From NCBI GenBank assembly GCA_011390475.1, contig JAABSG010000011.1, positions 1 to 32,117 on the forward strand: 32,117 nt of DNA. The letters are read 5' to 3'. Below, piece after piece: positions 1 to 7,497 of the stretch. The notes under the pieces are model-generated. The model made no database searches. It worked only from the letters and a program-made list of their open reading frames with translations, and was not told where the DNA came from. This DNA comes from Geminicoccaceae bacterium. Lineage in GTDB: Bacteria; Pseudomonadota; Alphaproteobacteria; Geminicoccales; Geminicoccaceae. The first letter of the stretch is position 1, and every line of letters starts with the position of its first letter. A program made the position numbers and the translations under genes.

Positions 1-438
1 GCCGGCTGTGGCATGCGCGAGGTGTCGGTATTTTTCACCGACGTCGACATCTACGTGATCTCGCTCTATCTGCCGACGCCGGCCACTGACGCCGCCACCG
101 TTCTGGCCCCCGACACGGCGAAGCTGGTGCGGCTCGACATCGTCTATGATGGATCGATGCCGGACAGCTTGCCGGACGAGTGGCGCTCGCGCATCGCGGA
201 CGCGGTGTCGACTGAAATGCTGAGGACGCTGCAAGGCTTCTACACACGCATCCGCAGCGGCGACGTGGCGACGATCGGCTATGCCCCCGACAGCGGCACC
301 AGGCTTCGCATCAATGGCGAGGCCGTCGTCGCTCGGCCCGGGAACGATCTGATCGACACCATGCTGAGAATCTGGCTCGGGGACAGCCCCATCTCGGACA
401 ATCTCGAGCGCTTGCTGCTCGAGGGCTCCTGCCCCTGA
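1..438 (+). CDS. Chalcone-isomerase-like domain protein (5' partial)
   Basis: The reading frame is open from base 1 and ends with TGA at 436-438. An ATG at 13-15 is in frame, but the codons before it (A-G-C-G) read naturally into the conserved start of the family, where a G-x-R stretch precedes 'VxxxxVYxxxLYLP'. Here that core is 'DVDIYVISLYLP', so the gene probably begins upstream of the window. Later landmarks are 'LVRLDIVYD', the pattern 'GDVATIGYAPDSGTRLRING' and 'LRIWLGDSPISDNLERLLL', all typical of bacterial chalcone-isomerase-like proteins. These are usually secreted or periplasmic proteins of unproven function that probably bind lipid or fatty-acid-like ligands; isomerase activity is not expected. 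No partner gene is visible, because the next gene lies 639 bases away. Confidence 0.72.
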   Translation, partial: AGCGMREVSVFFTDVDIYVISLYLPTPATDAATVLAPDTAKLVRLDIVYDGSMPDSLPDEWRSRIADAVSTEMLRTLQGFYTRIRSGDVATIGYAPDSGTRLRINGEAVVARPGNDLIDTMLRIWLGDSPISDNLERLLLEGSCP

Positions 439-1024
439 CGAGCGCTCGGCCGCGCCCTGCAACCGATCGGACGAAACGACCGAGCCGTGTCGATGGCGGA
501 GACGAAACCGGCCACGGGGGGCGAGCACGTCGAGAGACGTCACCGGCAGCAACCGCTCGATGCTGGCGGCGCGCGGCCAGCAGCGACCATGCGGATCGAC
601 AGACGGCGCAGCTGCTTGCCGGTGACATGATGCAGGCGGAACCGCAGCCATATCGCGTCAGCATCGCCGGATGAGGAGGTTGGATAATCGGCAAGCTCAA
701 TGCCAGATCGAAAGCTCAGACGACGCCCGCCAGCCTCGATGCATGATCCAGGCCGGGCTTGCCGACCGAGAGCCGCTCTGCAGACACCTCGGACCAGCAC
801 GACCGCACCTGCCGCGCCGCCGCCCTCGAGCTCGGGCTGATCGGTGGACCCTCTGGATGCTCGACCAACCCGCTACCCCGCGGCATCTTCACCCTGCCGG
901 GGGGGCGCGGAACAAGGTTTCCCGACAACCGCACGATGTGCCGAAATGACCGCACGCTCGTCTCGCAGATTGGCTGCTGCCACGTCCAACGCACACGTAT
1001 TGTCGCCGACATGTCATGAATTGC
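439..1024. other. Non-coding gap between the chalcone-isomerase-like gene and the ABC operon
   Basis: No credible gene was found in these bases. Short open frames exist on both strands, but their translations are rich in Arg, Ser, Pro and Ala, have no recognisable domain and lack good ribosome sites. This is what out-of-frame GC-rich DNA gives. The stretch may be an eroded gene, but no homologous fragment was recognised. An 8-base perfect palindrome (GACATGTC) lies at 1008-1015, just upstream of the candidate sigma-54 promoter. Confidence 0.5.
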
Positions 1025-1039
1025 TGGCACTAGTCCTGC
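1025..1039 (+). promoter_or_regulatory. Candidate sigma-54 (RpoN) promoter of the sugar-type ABC operon
   Basis: The bases read TGGCAC, then TAGTC, then CTGC. The sigma-54 consensus is TGGCAC-N5-TTGC, so there is one mismatch, and the diagnostic GG (1026-1027) and GC (1038-1039) are separated by exactly 10 bases. A start site about 12 bases beyond the GC would fall near 1051. That leaves a leader of about 27 bases containing the strong Shine-Dalgarno GAGGAGGT at 1063-1070. No sigma-70 hexamer pair of comparable quality was seen. The match is by eye and a 14-base motif can occur by chance. Confidence 0.42.
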
Positions 1040-1077
1040 CCGTCAGTTGCTGTGCAGGAACAGAGGAGGTGTCGAGC

Positions 1078-2448
1078 ATGACGAAAGCGAAGCTGCCTTT
1101 CGGGGCGTTCACCGGTATCGCCGTGCTGGCGGCCAGCGCGGTCCTCGCACCCGCCGTCGTGTCCGCCGAAGAGGTCACGATCAATCTCTGGTCGCGCGCT
1201 GATCGCTCGGGCCCCTTGCGCGCCGGCAACATCGTGGCGGCTGCCGATCAGCTCAATCGAATGTTGGAGACAACGGGTAGCGAGACCCGCGTGGTCATCG
1301 ATCTCTTCGAGAACAACGCCGACGGCTTCGACGCCGACGCGCTCGATCTCTTCAAGGCCTTCGCCGTCGATCGCGGCCCGGACATCTACGTGCTGGCCCA
1401 CGAATGGATCGGCGCCTTCGTCGAGGAGGGCTTGGCCTACCAGCTCGACGACCATATCGAAGCCAATCCCGAGCTCTATGACGACGTCATCGACACGCTC
1501 TGGGAATCGGTCGCCTACAAGGGTAGCCGCTACGGCATTCCCCAGGATTCCGAAATCCGCATGTTCTTCTACGACAAGAACATGCTCCGCCAGATCGGCA
1601 AGGACGAGGCCTTCATCGAAGGGCTGCCCGCCTTGGTCGAGAGCGGTGAGTTCACCATCTACGACATGACCGACCTCGCCAAGGAGGTCGTCGACGGCGG
1701 TGCTGCCGAGTACGGCATCGTGCATCGACCCAATGTCGGACCGGACTTCCAGATGCTGATGAAGAGCTTCGGCATCGACCAGTACAATGCCGACGAGGGC
1801 AAGCTGCAGATCTCCGAGACGCAGCTCGCCGCCTTCTTCGACTGGCTGAAATACAGCGTCGATGCCGGCGTCATTCCGGCCAACATGACCGCCTGGTCGT
1901 GGGACGAAGTGCATGCGAGCTTCCGCACCGACAAGACCTCGTTCATCAAGTTCCACGGCATCTGGAATGTCCCGGCTCAGCTCGAGACCAGGGGCCTGAC
2001 CAAGGACACCTATTTCGACGAGATCGGCTGGACGCACAGCCCGGCCGCCGAGGCCGGCGGCGCGCCTGCGAACCTCTCGCACCCGATCATCTACGCCGTC
2101 TCGGCCGAGAGCGAGCATCCCGAGCTCGCCGCCCTCATCATCGGCCTCGCCAGCCAGAACTACCTCAACACCGCCCACGCCGTCACAACCGGCCACACGC
2201 CGATCAATCACGGCCAGGCGGCGATGCCCCGCTTCGTCGAGGAAGGCTGGGCGCTCCGGGCCGGGGCCCCGATGCTGGAATACGCCAGCTTCATGCCGAA
2301 CCATGCGATGATCGGCCAGTACAACGCCATCGTCTTCACCGGCATCCAGGCGGTCGAGACGGGCCGTCTCGAGCCCAAGGACGCGGCCGCCTTCGTGGTC
2401 GAGGAGCTGCAGGCGGAGCTCGGCGACGAACTCGTCGTGCTCGACTGA
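1078..2448 (+). CDS. ABC importer substrate-binding protein, carbohydrate (family 1) type
   Basis: The 456-residue protein is the periplasmic binding component of the importer encoded just downstream. The start at 1078 is favoured by the strong GAGGAGGT at 1063-1070 and by the Sec signal peptide it creates: K-rich N-terminus, hydrophobic 'GIAVLAASAVLAPAVV', and likely cleavage after 'VSA' before EEVTINLW. Features of the MalE/UgpB-like family include the first strand 'VTINLWSRAD', 'DIYVLAHEWIGAFVEEG', 'YGIPQDSEIRMFFYDKNML' and the late 'HPIIYAVSAESEHPELAALI' segment. The longer upstream open frame is rejected because its extension is low-complexity and would bury the signal peptide. The ligand is unknown; the neighbouring phosphodiesterase genes suggest a phosphorylated or glycerol-phosphate-like compound. 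Confidence 0.88.
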   Translation: MTKAKLPFGAFTGIAVLAASAVLAPAVVSAEEVTINLWSRADRSGPLRAGNIVAAADQLNRMLETTGSETRVVIDLFENNADGFDADALDLFKAFAVDRGPDIYVLAHEWIGAFVEEGLAYQLDDHIEANPELYDDVIDTLWESVAYKGSRYGIPQDSEIRMFFYDKNMLRQIGKDEAFIEGLPALVESGEFTIYDMTDLAKEVVDGGAAEYGIVHRPNVGPDFQMLMKSFGIDQYNADEGKLQISETQLAAFFDWLKYSVDAGVIPANMTAWSWDEVHASFRTDKTSFIKFHGIWNVPAQLETRGLTKDTYFDEIGWTHSPAAEAGGAPANLSHPIIYAVSAESEHPELAALIIGLASQNYLNTAHAVTTGHTPINHGQAAMPRFVEEGWALRAGAPMLEYASFMPNHAMIGQYNAIVFTGIQAVETGRLEPKDAAAFVVEELQAELGDELVVLD

Positions 2449-2457
2449 ATGACGCCG

Positions 2458-2484
2458 GAGGGGGCCGCGTCGTCCGGCCCCCTC
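2458..2484 (+). promoter_or_regulatory. Intercistronic hairpin after the binding-protein gene
   Basis: There is a perfect 10-bp inverted repeat, GAGGGGGCCG (2458-2467) and CGGCCCCCTC (2475-2484), with a 7-base loop, ten bases after the binding-protein stop. No U-run follows, so a classical terminator is unlikely. In many importer operons such a hairpin protects the upstream binding-protein mRNA from 3' decay and keeps that protein in excess over the permeases. That role is inferred here. Confidence 0.6.
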
Positions 2485-2495
2485 GCTTCACCGGG

Positions 2496-3440
2496 ATGAC
2501 CATGACCAGCCAGTCATCGGCGACCAGCCGGTCATCGGCCGCCGCCCGCCGGCAGCTCGCCAACATGGCCCTCTTCATGGGGCCGGCGACCGTGCTGCTC
2601 TTCATGTTCTTCATTGCGCCCGTCGTGGTCGACGTCTTCGTCGCCTTCACCGACATGGGCCGCTCGCTGCGCGTCACCGAGTTCACCACCGCCAATTTCG
2701 AGCGGCTGCTGACCAATGACAGCCGCATCGGCCCGACCATGGCGGTGACCTTCACCTACGTCCTGCTCACGCTCGGCATCTTCAACGTCACCTTCGGCCT
2801 GCTCCTGGCGCTGACCACCACCGCCTTGCCCGAACGCTCGGGCGCCTTCTTCCGCGCCATCTGGCTCCTGCCGCGGATGAGCCCGTCAGTGGTCTACGCG
2901 CTCTTGTGGGCCTGGGTGATCGGGCCGACCGATCGCGGGCTGATCAACCAGGTCGCCGTCGGCTGGCTCGGCCTCGAACCGGTCGATCTCCTCTCCAACC
3001 AGCCGATGCTGCTCATCGTCCTGGCCAACGGCTTCATCGGCGCGTCGATGGGCATGATCATCTTCACCAGCGCCATTCGCGCCATCCCGGAGCACCTGTT
3101 CCACGCCGCTCGCGTCGACGGTGCCGGGCCCCTGGCCGTCATCTGGCACATCACGCTGCCGGCGTTGCGCTGGCCCTTGAGCTTCATCACCGTCTACCAG
3201 ACGCTCTCGCTCTTGGTGAGCTTCGAATATATCTGGCTGATCACCAATGGTGGACCCTTCTACGACACCATGGTCTTCGCCCTCTACGTCTACAAACGCG
3301 CCTTCGAGAACGGGCAATACGCCTACGGTGCCGCCTTGAGCCTCATCCTGGTCGCCATCGGCATCGCTGCCTCCCTTTTGATGTGGCGCCTGCTCGACAT
3401 GAAACGGCTGCTGCAGACGCCCAAAATCGAGGTCCAATGA
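2496..3440 (+). CDS. ABC importer permease, MalF/UgpA type
   Basis: The 314-residue inner-membrane permease is one half of the translocation channel with the next gene product. Two in-frame ATGs (2496 and 2502, 'MTMTSQ') could serve as start and neither has a strong ribosome site. About six membrane segments are visible, for example 'ALFMGPATVLLFMFFIAPVV' near residues 26-45. The cytoplasmic EAA loop that docks on the ATPase is present as 'HAARVDGAGPLAVIWHITLP'. The final segment is followed by 'WRLLDMKRLLQTPKIEVQ'. The stop at 3438-3440 lies inside the first copy of a 17-base duplication that separates it from the next permease gene. Family and role are secure; the substrate is not known. 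Confidence 0.88.
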   Translation: MTMTSQSSATSRSSAAARRQLANMALFMGPATVLLFMFFIAPVVVDVFVAFTDMGRSLRVTEFTTANFERLLTNDSRIGPTMAVTFTYVLLTLGIFNVTFGLLLALTTTALPERSGAFFRAIWLLPRMSPSVVYALLWAWVIGPTDRGLINQVAVGWLGLEPVDLLSNQPMLLIVLANGFIGASMGMIIFTSAIRAIPEHLFHAARVDGAGPLAVIWHITLPALRWPLSFITVYQTLSLLVSFEYIWLITNGGPFYDTMVFALYVYKRAFENGQYAYGAALSLILVAIGIAASLLMWRLLDMKRLLQTPKIEVQ

Positions 3441-3459
3441 GCATCGAGGTCCAATGAGC
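3426..3459 (+). repeat. 17-base tandem duplication over the stop/start junction of the two permease genes
   Basis: ATCGAGGTCCAATGAGC occurs twice in a row, at 3426-3442 and 3443-3459. Each copy carries the sequence ATGA. In copy 1 the TGA ends the first permease gene. In copy 2 the ATG starts the second. The ATG of copy 1 (3437) opens a six-codon frame, MSIEVQ, whose TGA (3455-3457) overlaps the second permease ATG at 3454. The ancestral arrangement was probably a direct ATGA overlap. The duplication, which is not a multiple of three, inserted a mini-frame while preserving a coupled stop/start. Confidence 0.85.
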
Positions 3460-4557
3460 GTCACCCTGCCGTCGCTGCAGCGGGCGCGCCCGGCCCCGCT
3501 TCGCGCCCAGGCCGACTGGGACGCGCTGGCCAAGGCCGGCAACCGCCGGCGCGCGATCGGCCAAGGTTTGCTGATGGCCTTCCTCGTCACCGTCTCGGTG
3601 CCGATCCTGCTGCCCTATTTCTGGATGTTCACGATCTCCGTATCGGCGCGGACCGGCGGCGTCGATTCGGCCGTGCTCTGGCGCTCGATCGGCATTCTGG
3701 TGCCCGCCGTTCTCGCCTTGGGCTTCCTCAACCTCTTGACCGATCGTGGCATGCGCCGCCTCTACGGTGCGGCCGGCATCGTCCTCATCGCTGGCACTGC
3801 ACTCGCCTGGGCGATCGGCCCCGACCTCCATCTGCAGAACTGGGCTTTTCTGCGTGATGCCAATTTCGTCGAGAACCTCTCCGGCCGCGGCGCCGGCACG
3901 GTCGAGGCGCAGTTTCCCTCGGTCTGGACCGCCTTCGGCAACTCGCTGCTCTTGGCCGGCGTGCAGACCTTCCTCGTCCTCTCGGTCGCGACCCTCGCCG
4001 GCTACTACCTCTCGCGCTTCAATTTCCAGGGTCGGGCGAGCTTCCTCCAGGCGCTCCTGATCCTCCACGCCTTCCCGGCGATGACTTTGATCATCCCGAT
4101 CTTTCTCTTGATGCACTGGACCGGGCTGCTCGACACTCTGACCGGCGTCATCCTGGTGATCGCGACGCTGGAGCTGCCCTTTGCGGTCTTCATCATGAAG
4201 GGCTTCTTCGACGCCGTGCCCTGGGACATCGAGATGCAGGCCATCGTCGACGGTGCGTCGCGCCGCCAGGCCTTCGCCCAGGTCGTGTTCCCCCAGGTCA
4301 AGGTCGGACTTCTGGCCGTCGGCGTCTTCTCCTTCATCCGCGGCTGGGAAGAGTACGTCTTCGTCCGCACCCTCCTCTTCGACAAGCAGAACTGGACGAT
4401 GAGCCTCTACATTTTCTGGGTGAGCGAGGACATCATGGGCGTCGATTACGGCGTGGTCGCGGCGGTCGGCGTGTTCTACGTCGTGCCGTCGATCCTCCTC
4501 TATGTCTTCTGCCAGAAATACCTCGTGCAAATGAGCCTCGGCGGGATCAAGGGATAA
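3454..4557 (+). CDS. ABC importer permease, MalG/UgpE type, with extra N-terminal membrane segments
   Basis: This is the second channel subunit, 367 residues against about 270-300 for most MalG-type permeases. After the first membrane segment ('LLMAFLVTVSVPILLPYFWMF' region, about residues 30-52) come two additional hydrophobic stretches, 'SIGILVPAVLALGFLNLL' and 'LYGAAGIVLIAGTALAWAIG', before the usual core starts with 'FGNSLLLAGVQTFLVLSVAT'. The EAA loop appears as 'QAIVDGASRRQAFAQVVFPQ'. The end 'YLVQMSLGGIKG' is the normal family C-terminus ('GLTAGAVKG'-like), so the protein is complete. The start overlaps the stop of the six-codon frame made by the 17-base duplication, with GAGG at 3446-3449 as a close ribosome site. 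Confidence 0.87.
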   Translation: MSVTLPSLQRARPAPLRAQADWDALAKAGNRRRAIGQGLLMAFLVTVSVPILLPYFWMFTISVSARTGGVDSAVLWRSIGILVPAVLALGFLNLLTDRGMRRLYGAAGIVLIAGTALAWAIGPDLHLQNWAFLRDANFVENLSGRGAGTVEAQFPSVWTAFGNSLLLAGVQTFLVLSVATLAGYYLSRFNFQGRASFLQALLILHAFPAMTLIIPIFLLMHWTGLLDTLTGVILVIATLELPFAVFIMKGFFDAVPWDIEMQAIVDGASRRQAFAQVVFPQVKVGLLAVGVFSFIRGWEEYVFVRTLLFDKQNWTMSLYIFWVSEDIMGVDYGVVAAVGVFYVVPSILLYVFCQKYLVQMSLGGIKG

Positions 4558-4559
4558 GC

Positions 4560-5636
4560 ATGGCCAGGATCGAGCTCGAGCAGGTCGCGAAAAGCTGGGG
4601 CGATGTCGTCGCCGTCGAGCCTACCGACCTCGTGATCGAGGACGGCGAGTTCGTGGCCATCCTCGGCCCCTCCGGCTGCGGCAAGTCGACGACGCTCTTC
4701 ATGCTCGCCGGCATCTACGCCCCGACCGGCGGCGAGATCCGCTTCGACGGCCATCTCGTGAACAGGGTCGAGGCCAGGGACCGCAATGTCGGCATCGTCT
4801 TTCAGTCCTACGCCCTCTACCCGCACATGACTGTTGCCAAGAACATCCGCTTTCCCTTGAAGTTCAAGGGCGTGCCCGCCGACGAGGCCGCCCGCCGCGT
4901 GAGCGAGGCCGCCCGCCTCGTGCATGTCGAGGAGCTGCTCGACCGTCTGCCGGCCGAGATGTCCGGCGGCCAGCAGCAGCGCGTGGCCCTGGCCCGGGCC
5001 CTCGTCAAGGAACCGCAACTCCTCTTGCTCGATGAGCCGCTCTCCAATCTCGACGCCACCTTGAGGCTCACCATGCGCGCCGAGATCCGCCGCCTGCAGC
5101 GCCGCCTCGGGGTCACCACCATCCTCGTCACCCACGACCAGATCGAGGCCACCACCATGGCCGACCGCGTGGTCTGCATGTCCAAGGGCCGGATCGAGCA
5201 GATCGGGACCGCCGACGACCTCTACCAGCGCCCGAACAAGCTGTTCGTCGCCTCGTTCATCGGCGCCCCGCCGATCAACCTCCTGGACGGGCGTGCCGAG
5301 CGCGGCACCGTCCGGGTCGGCGAGCTGACGCTTCCGGCAAGCGGGATCGAAGGTGCCGTCGTGCTCGGCATCCGCCCGGAGCATCTCGGCCTCTCGGCCC
5401 CGGGCCACGGTCTCGCCGGCCGCATTCTCACGGTCGAGCCGCTCGGCCGCGAGACCCTCTACGAAGTCGCCACGCCACTCGGCAGCCTGCGCGTCCTCGA
5501 GGCCGGCAGCGAGCGCCGCTGGCGGGAGGGCGACGCGTCCGGGGTCACCGTCCCGGACGAGGCGCTTTTGATCTTCGACAAGGCGAGCGAACGTCGCCTC
5601 GAGACCGCGAGCCTGGCGCTGGCCGAGGCCGCATGA
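4560..5636 (+). CDS. ABC importer ATPase, MalK/UgpC type
   Basis: The 358-residue ATPase energises the two permeases. All ABC motifs are intact: Walker A 'GPSGCGKST' near residues 36-44, Q-loop 'QSYALYPHM', signature 'MSGGQQQRVALARAL', Walker B 'LLLLDEPLSNLD', and the switch histidine in 'VTHDQ'. A C-terminal TOBE/OB-fold region follows, with 'FIGAPPINLLDG' and 'GIRPEHL', as in MalK and UgpC. The start lies two bases after the upstream permease stop. Its own stop overlaps the next start by ATGA (5633-5636), so translation is probably coupled. Single-ATPase carbohydrate importers of this class often handle sugars, polyols or glycerol-3-phosphate esters. Confidence 0.92.
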   Translation: MARIELEQVAKSWGDVVAVEPTDLVIEDGEFVAILGPSGCGKSTTLFMLAGIYAPTGGEIRFDGHLVNRVEARDRNVGIVFQSYALYPHMTVAKNIRFPLKFKGVPADEAARRVSEAARLVHVEELLDRLPAEMSGGQQQRVALARALVKEPQLLLLDEPLSNLDATLRLTMRAEIRRLQRRLGVTTILVTHDQIEATTMADRVVCMSKGRIEQIGTADDLYQRPNKLFVASFIGAPPINLLDGRAERGTVRVGELTLPASGIEGAVVLGIRPEHLGLSAPGHGLAGRILTVEPLGRETLYEVATPLGSLRVLEAGSERRWREGDASGVTVPDEALLIFDKASERRLETASLALAEAA

Positions 5637-6481
5637 CGGGGTCGGGCATCACGCTTCGCCATGGCGACCGCGCCATCCGCCTCAAATGGCACAAGCTCCG
5701 CCGTCGCCCCGACCGCGCGCCCCATGACCGCGGCAGCCTGGCGATCGGCCTCGCCCGTGGTGCGCTCATGGAGGTCGACCTGCAGCTCACCGACGATGAC
5801 CATTGGGTCTGCCTGCACGACGCCGTGCTCGATGCCGAGACCACCGGCAAGGGCCCTGTCGCCGGCACGCCCCGCCGCGTCATCGAAGGCCTTCGCCAGC
5901 GTCACCAGGACGGCAGCCCGCTCGACGCGCCGCCACTCTTCTTCGACGAGCTCATCGCTCAGATCGAACGCAGCCCGGCCGGCAGCCGCCTCCAGCTCGA
6001 TCTCAAGCTCGACGGCCGCGGCCTCAACGGCCTCGCCCGCGCCCGCTTCGGCGCACTCGTGGCCCCCTTGGCCGATCGCGTCGATATCGGGGCGCACGAC
6101 TGGCAGGTCGTGACCGAGCTCAGCGGCCTCGCCCCCGGCAGCCGCCCGGGCTTCGACCCCTTGGAGCTGCTGCCCGATCCGGAGAACCCGGTGCTGGAGG
6201 ATCGTGCGGCGGCGCTCGCCTTCGCCGCCGCCATGATGGAGACGGCACCAGCCGCCACCATGCTCTATCTTTATCACGGCCTCATCACGCAGGCGGCGGG
6301 CCTGGGCGTCGATCTCGTCGGCATCGCCCATGCCCACGGCCGCGAGGTCGACTGCTGGACCATCGATCCCGGTCTCGCCGGCCTCGAGCCCCTGATCCGC
6401 CACCTCTTCGCCACCGGCTGCGACCAGCTCACCACCAACGCGCCCGAGGCGCTCGAAGCCTGGTGGCAGACATGCTCGTGA
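5633..6481 (+). CDS. Glycerophosphodiester phosphodiesterase-family protein, atypical active site
   Basis: The 282-residue product has the GDPD TIM-barrel signature in its middle and end: 'ALMEVDLQLTDDDHWVCLHD' (the ELD...HD block that binds metal and supplies a catalytic His), 'LQLDLKLDGRGL' (the ExK strand), and a C-terminal 'VDCWTIDPG...GCDQLTTNAPEAL' like the 'WTVN...G(V)DGIITD.P' block. The usual N-terminal HRG...PENT block is not present. The corresponding positions read 'KWHKLRRRPDRAPHDRG', so only the His may be kept. There is no signal peptide, so the protein acts in the cytoplasm, perhaps on imported phosphodiesters as UgpQ does after Ugp uptake. Start and stop both overlap neighbours. 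Family assignment is fairly sure; catalytic competence is open. Confidence 0.75.
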   Translation: MTGSGITLRHGDRAIRLKWHKLRRRPDRAPHDRGSLAIGLARGALMEVDLQLTDDDHWVCLHDAVLDAETTGKGPVAGTPRRVIEGLRQRHQDGSPLDAPPLFFDELIAQIERSPAGSRLQLDLKLDGRGLNGLARARFGALVAPLADRVDIGAHDWQVVTELSGLAPGSRPGFDPLELLPDPENPVLEDRAAALAFAAAMMETAPAATMLYLYHGLITQAAGLGVDLVGIAHAHGREVDCWTIDPGLAGLEPLIRHLFATGCDQLTTNAPEALEAWWQTCS

Positions 6482-7497
6482 CCCGGACCACCGACCGCCT
6501 GGTCGCCCCGACCGCCGCCTGGCGCCATGCCGCCGACGCCGCCTCCGCCACGGCGCACGACACGCTCTTTCAGGGCTCGGGCTGCCTCGATGCCATCGAG
6601 CATACCCGCCCGCCACTGGCCCCGATGACCGAAAACACGCTTCGTGTGCTGGCCTGGAACGCCGAACGGCTCAAATATCTCGATGCCGCCATCGACCTCC
6701 TGCGCCGCCTCGACGCCGACATCCTGCTGCTGACCGAACTCGACCGTGGCATGGCCCGCTCCGCCGACCGAGACACCCCGGCCGAGCTCGCCGCCGCCCT
6801 CGGCATGGCCCACGTCTTCGCCGTCGAATACATCGAACTCGGCCTCGGCGATGCCCGCGAGCGCGCCTGGCACGCGGGCGAGACCAACCGCGACGGGCTG
6901 CACGGCAACGCCATCCTGAGCCGCCTGCCCATCGACCGCTGCGCCCTCTCCCGGCTGGAGCAGGACGGCACCTGGTTTCAAGGCGAGCGCAACGGCGAGC
7001 GGCGGATCGGCGGCCGCAATGCCGCCATCGCCGAGATCGCCGGCATCACCTGCGTCGCCGTCCACCTCGAGAGCCACTCCGACCCCGCCCACCGCGCGGC
7101 GCAGACCCGTGTTCTTCTGGACGACCTCGAGGCCTTCGCCGAAACGGGTCCCGCCGTCATCGGCGGCGACTTCAACACCGCTACCGTGGCCCACGATGCC
7201 AAGGGCACGGTCCCGCCCGACCAACTTCTCGACCCGGTCCCGCACGAGCCGCTCTTCGCCGTCATGGCCGATCACGGCTTCGCCTGGCAGAACTGCAACA
7301 CGGTGGGCGTCGCCACCCAGCGCACCCGACCCGACGGGACGCCGGAGCCTCCTTTCGCTCGCATCGACTGGCTCTTCACCCGTGGCCTAGCCGCCCGCGA
7401 CCCGGCGACCATCCCGGCCATCGACCCATCCGGATCGGCGCTTTCCGACCACGAGATCCTGGCCGTCACCGTCGAGAGCCGCACATGCGCTTCGTGA
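6472..7497 (+). CDS. Endonuclease/exonuclease/phosphatase (EEP) family hydrolase 1
   Basis: The 341-residue protein belongs to the DNase I-like EEP fold, which includes metal-dependent phosphodiesterases, sphingomyelinases and inositol phosphatases. Expected catalytic landmarks are visible: Asn in 'VLAWNAERL', Glu in 'ILLLTELDRG', His in 'VAVHLESHSDP', the 'GGDFNTA' Asp/Asn pair, 'ARIDWLFT', and the terminal 'SDHEILAV' Asp-His. The chosen ATG at 6472 lies inside the preceding gene, overlapping it by ten bases. A later ATG just before 'TENTLRVLAWN' would also keep the whole domain, so the first 50 residues are uncertain. There is no signal peptide. The context, after a GDPD-like protein and an importer, favours a small-molecule phosphodiester or phosphomonoester substrate over DNA. 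Confidence 0.82.
   Translation: MLVTRTTDRLVAPTAAWRHAADAASATAHDTLFQGSGCLDAIEHTRPPLAPMTENTLRVLAWNAERLKYLDAAIDLLRRLDADILLLTELDRGMARSADRDTPAELAAALGMAHVFAVEYIELGLGDARERAWHAGETNRDGLHGNAILSRLPIDRCALSRLEQDGTWFQGERNGERRIGGRNAAIAEIAGITCVAVHLESHSDPAHRAAQTRVLLDDLEAFAETGPAVIGGDFNTATVAHDAKGTVPPDQLLDPVPHEPLFAVMADHGFAWQNCNTVGVATQRTRPDGTPEPPFARIDWLFTRGLAARDPATIPAIDPSGSALSDHEILAVTVESRTCAS

Noticed and set aside
439-1024. Several open frames of 80-130 codons on both strands in the first gap
   Set aside because: Their products are Arg/Ser/Pro-rich, overlap one another, carry no recognisable domain and lack ribosome sites, as expected for random frames in GC-rich DNA.
1030-2304. A 424-codon open frame on the minus strand across the binding-protein gene
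   Set aside because: It is the antisense shadow of a well-supported gene; the product is a Val/Gly/Asp/Arg-rich string with no domain.
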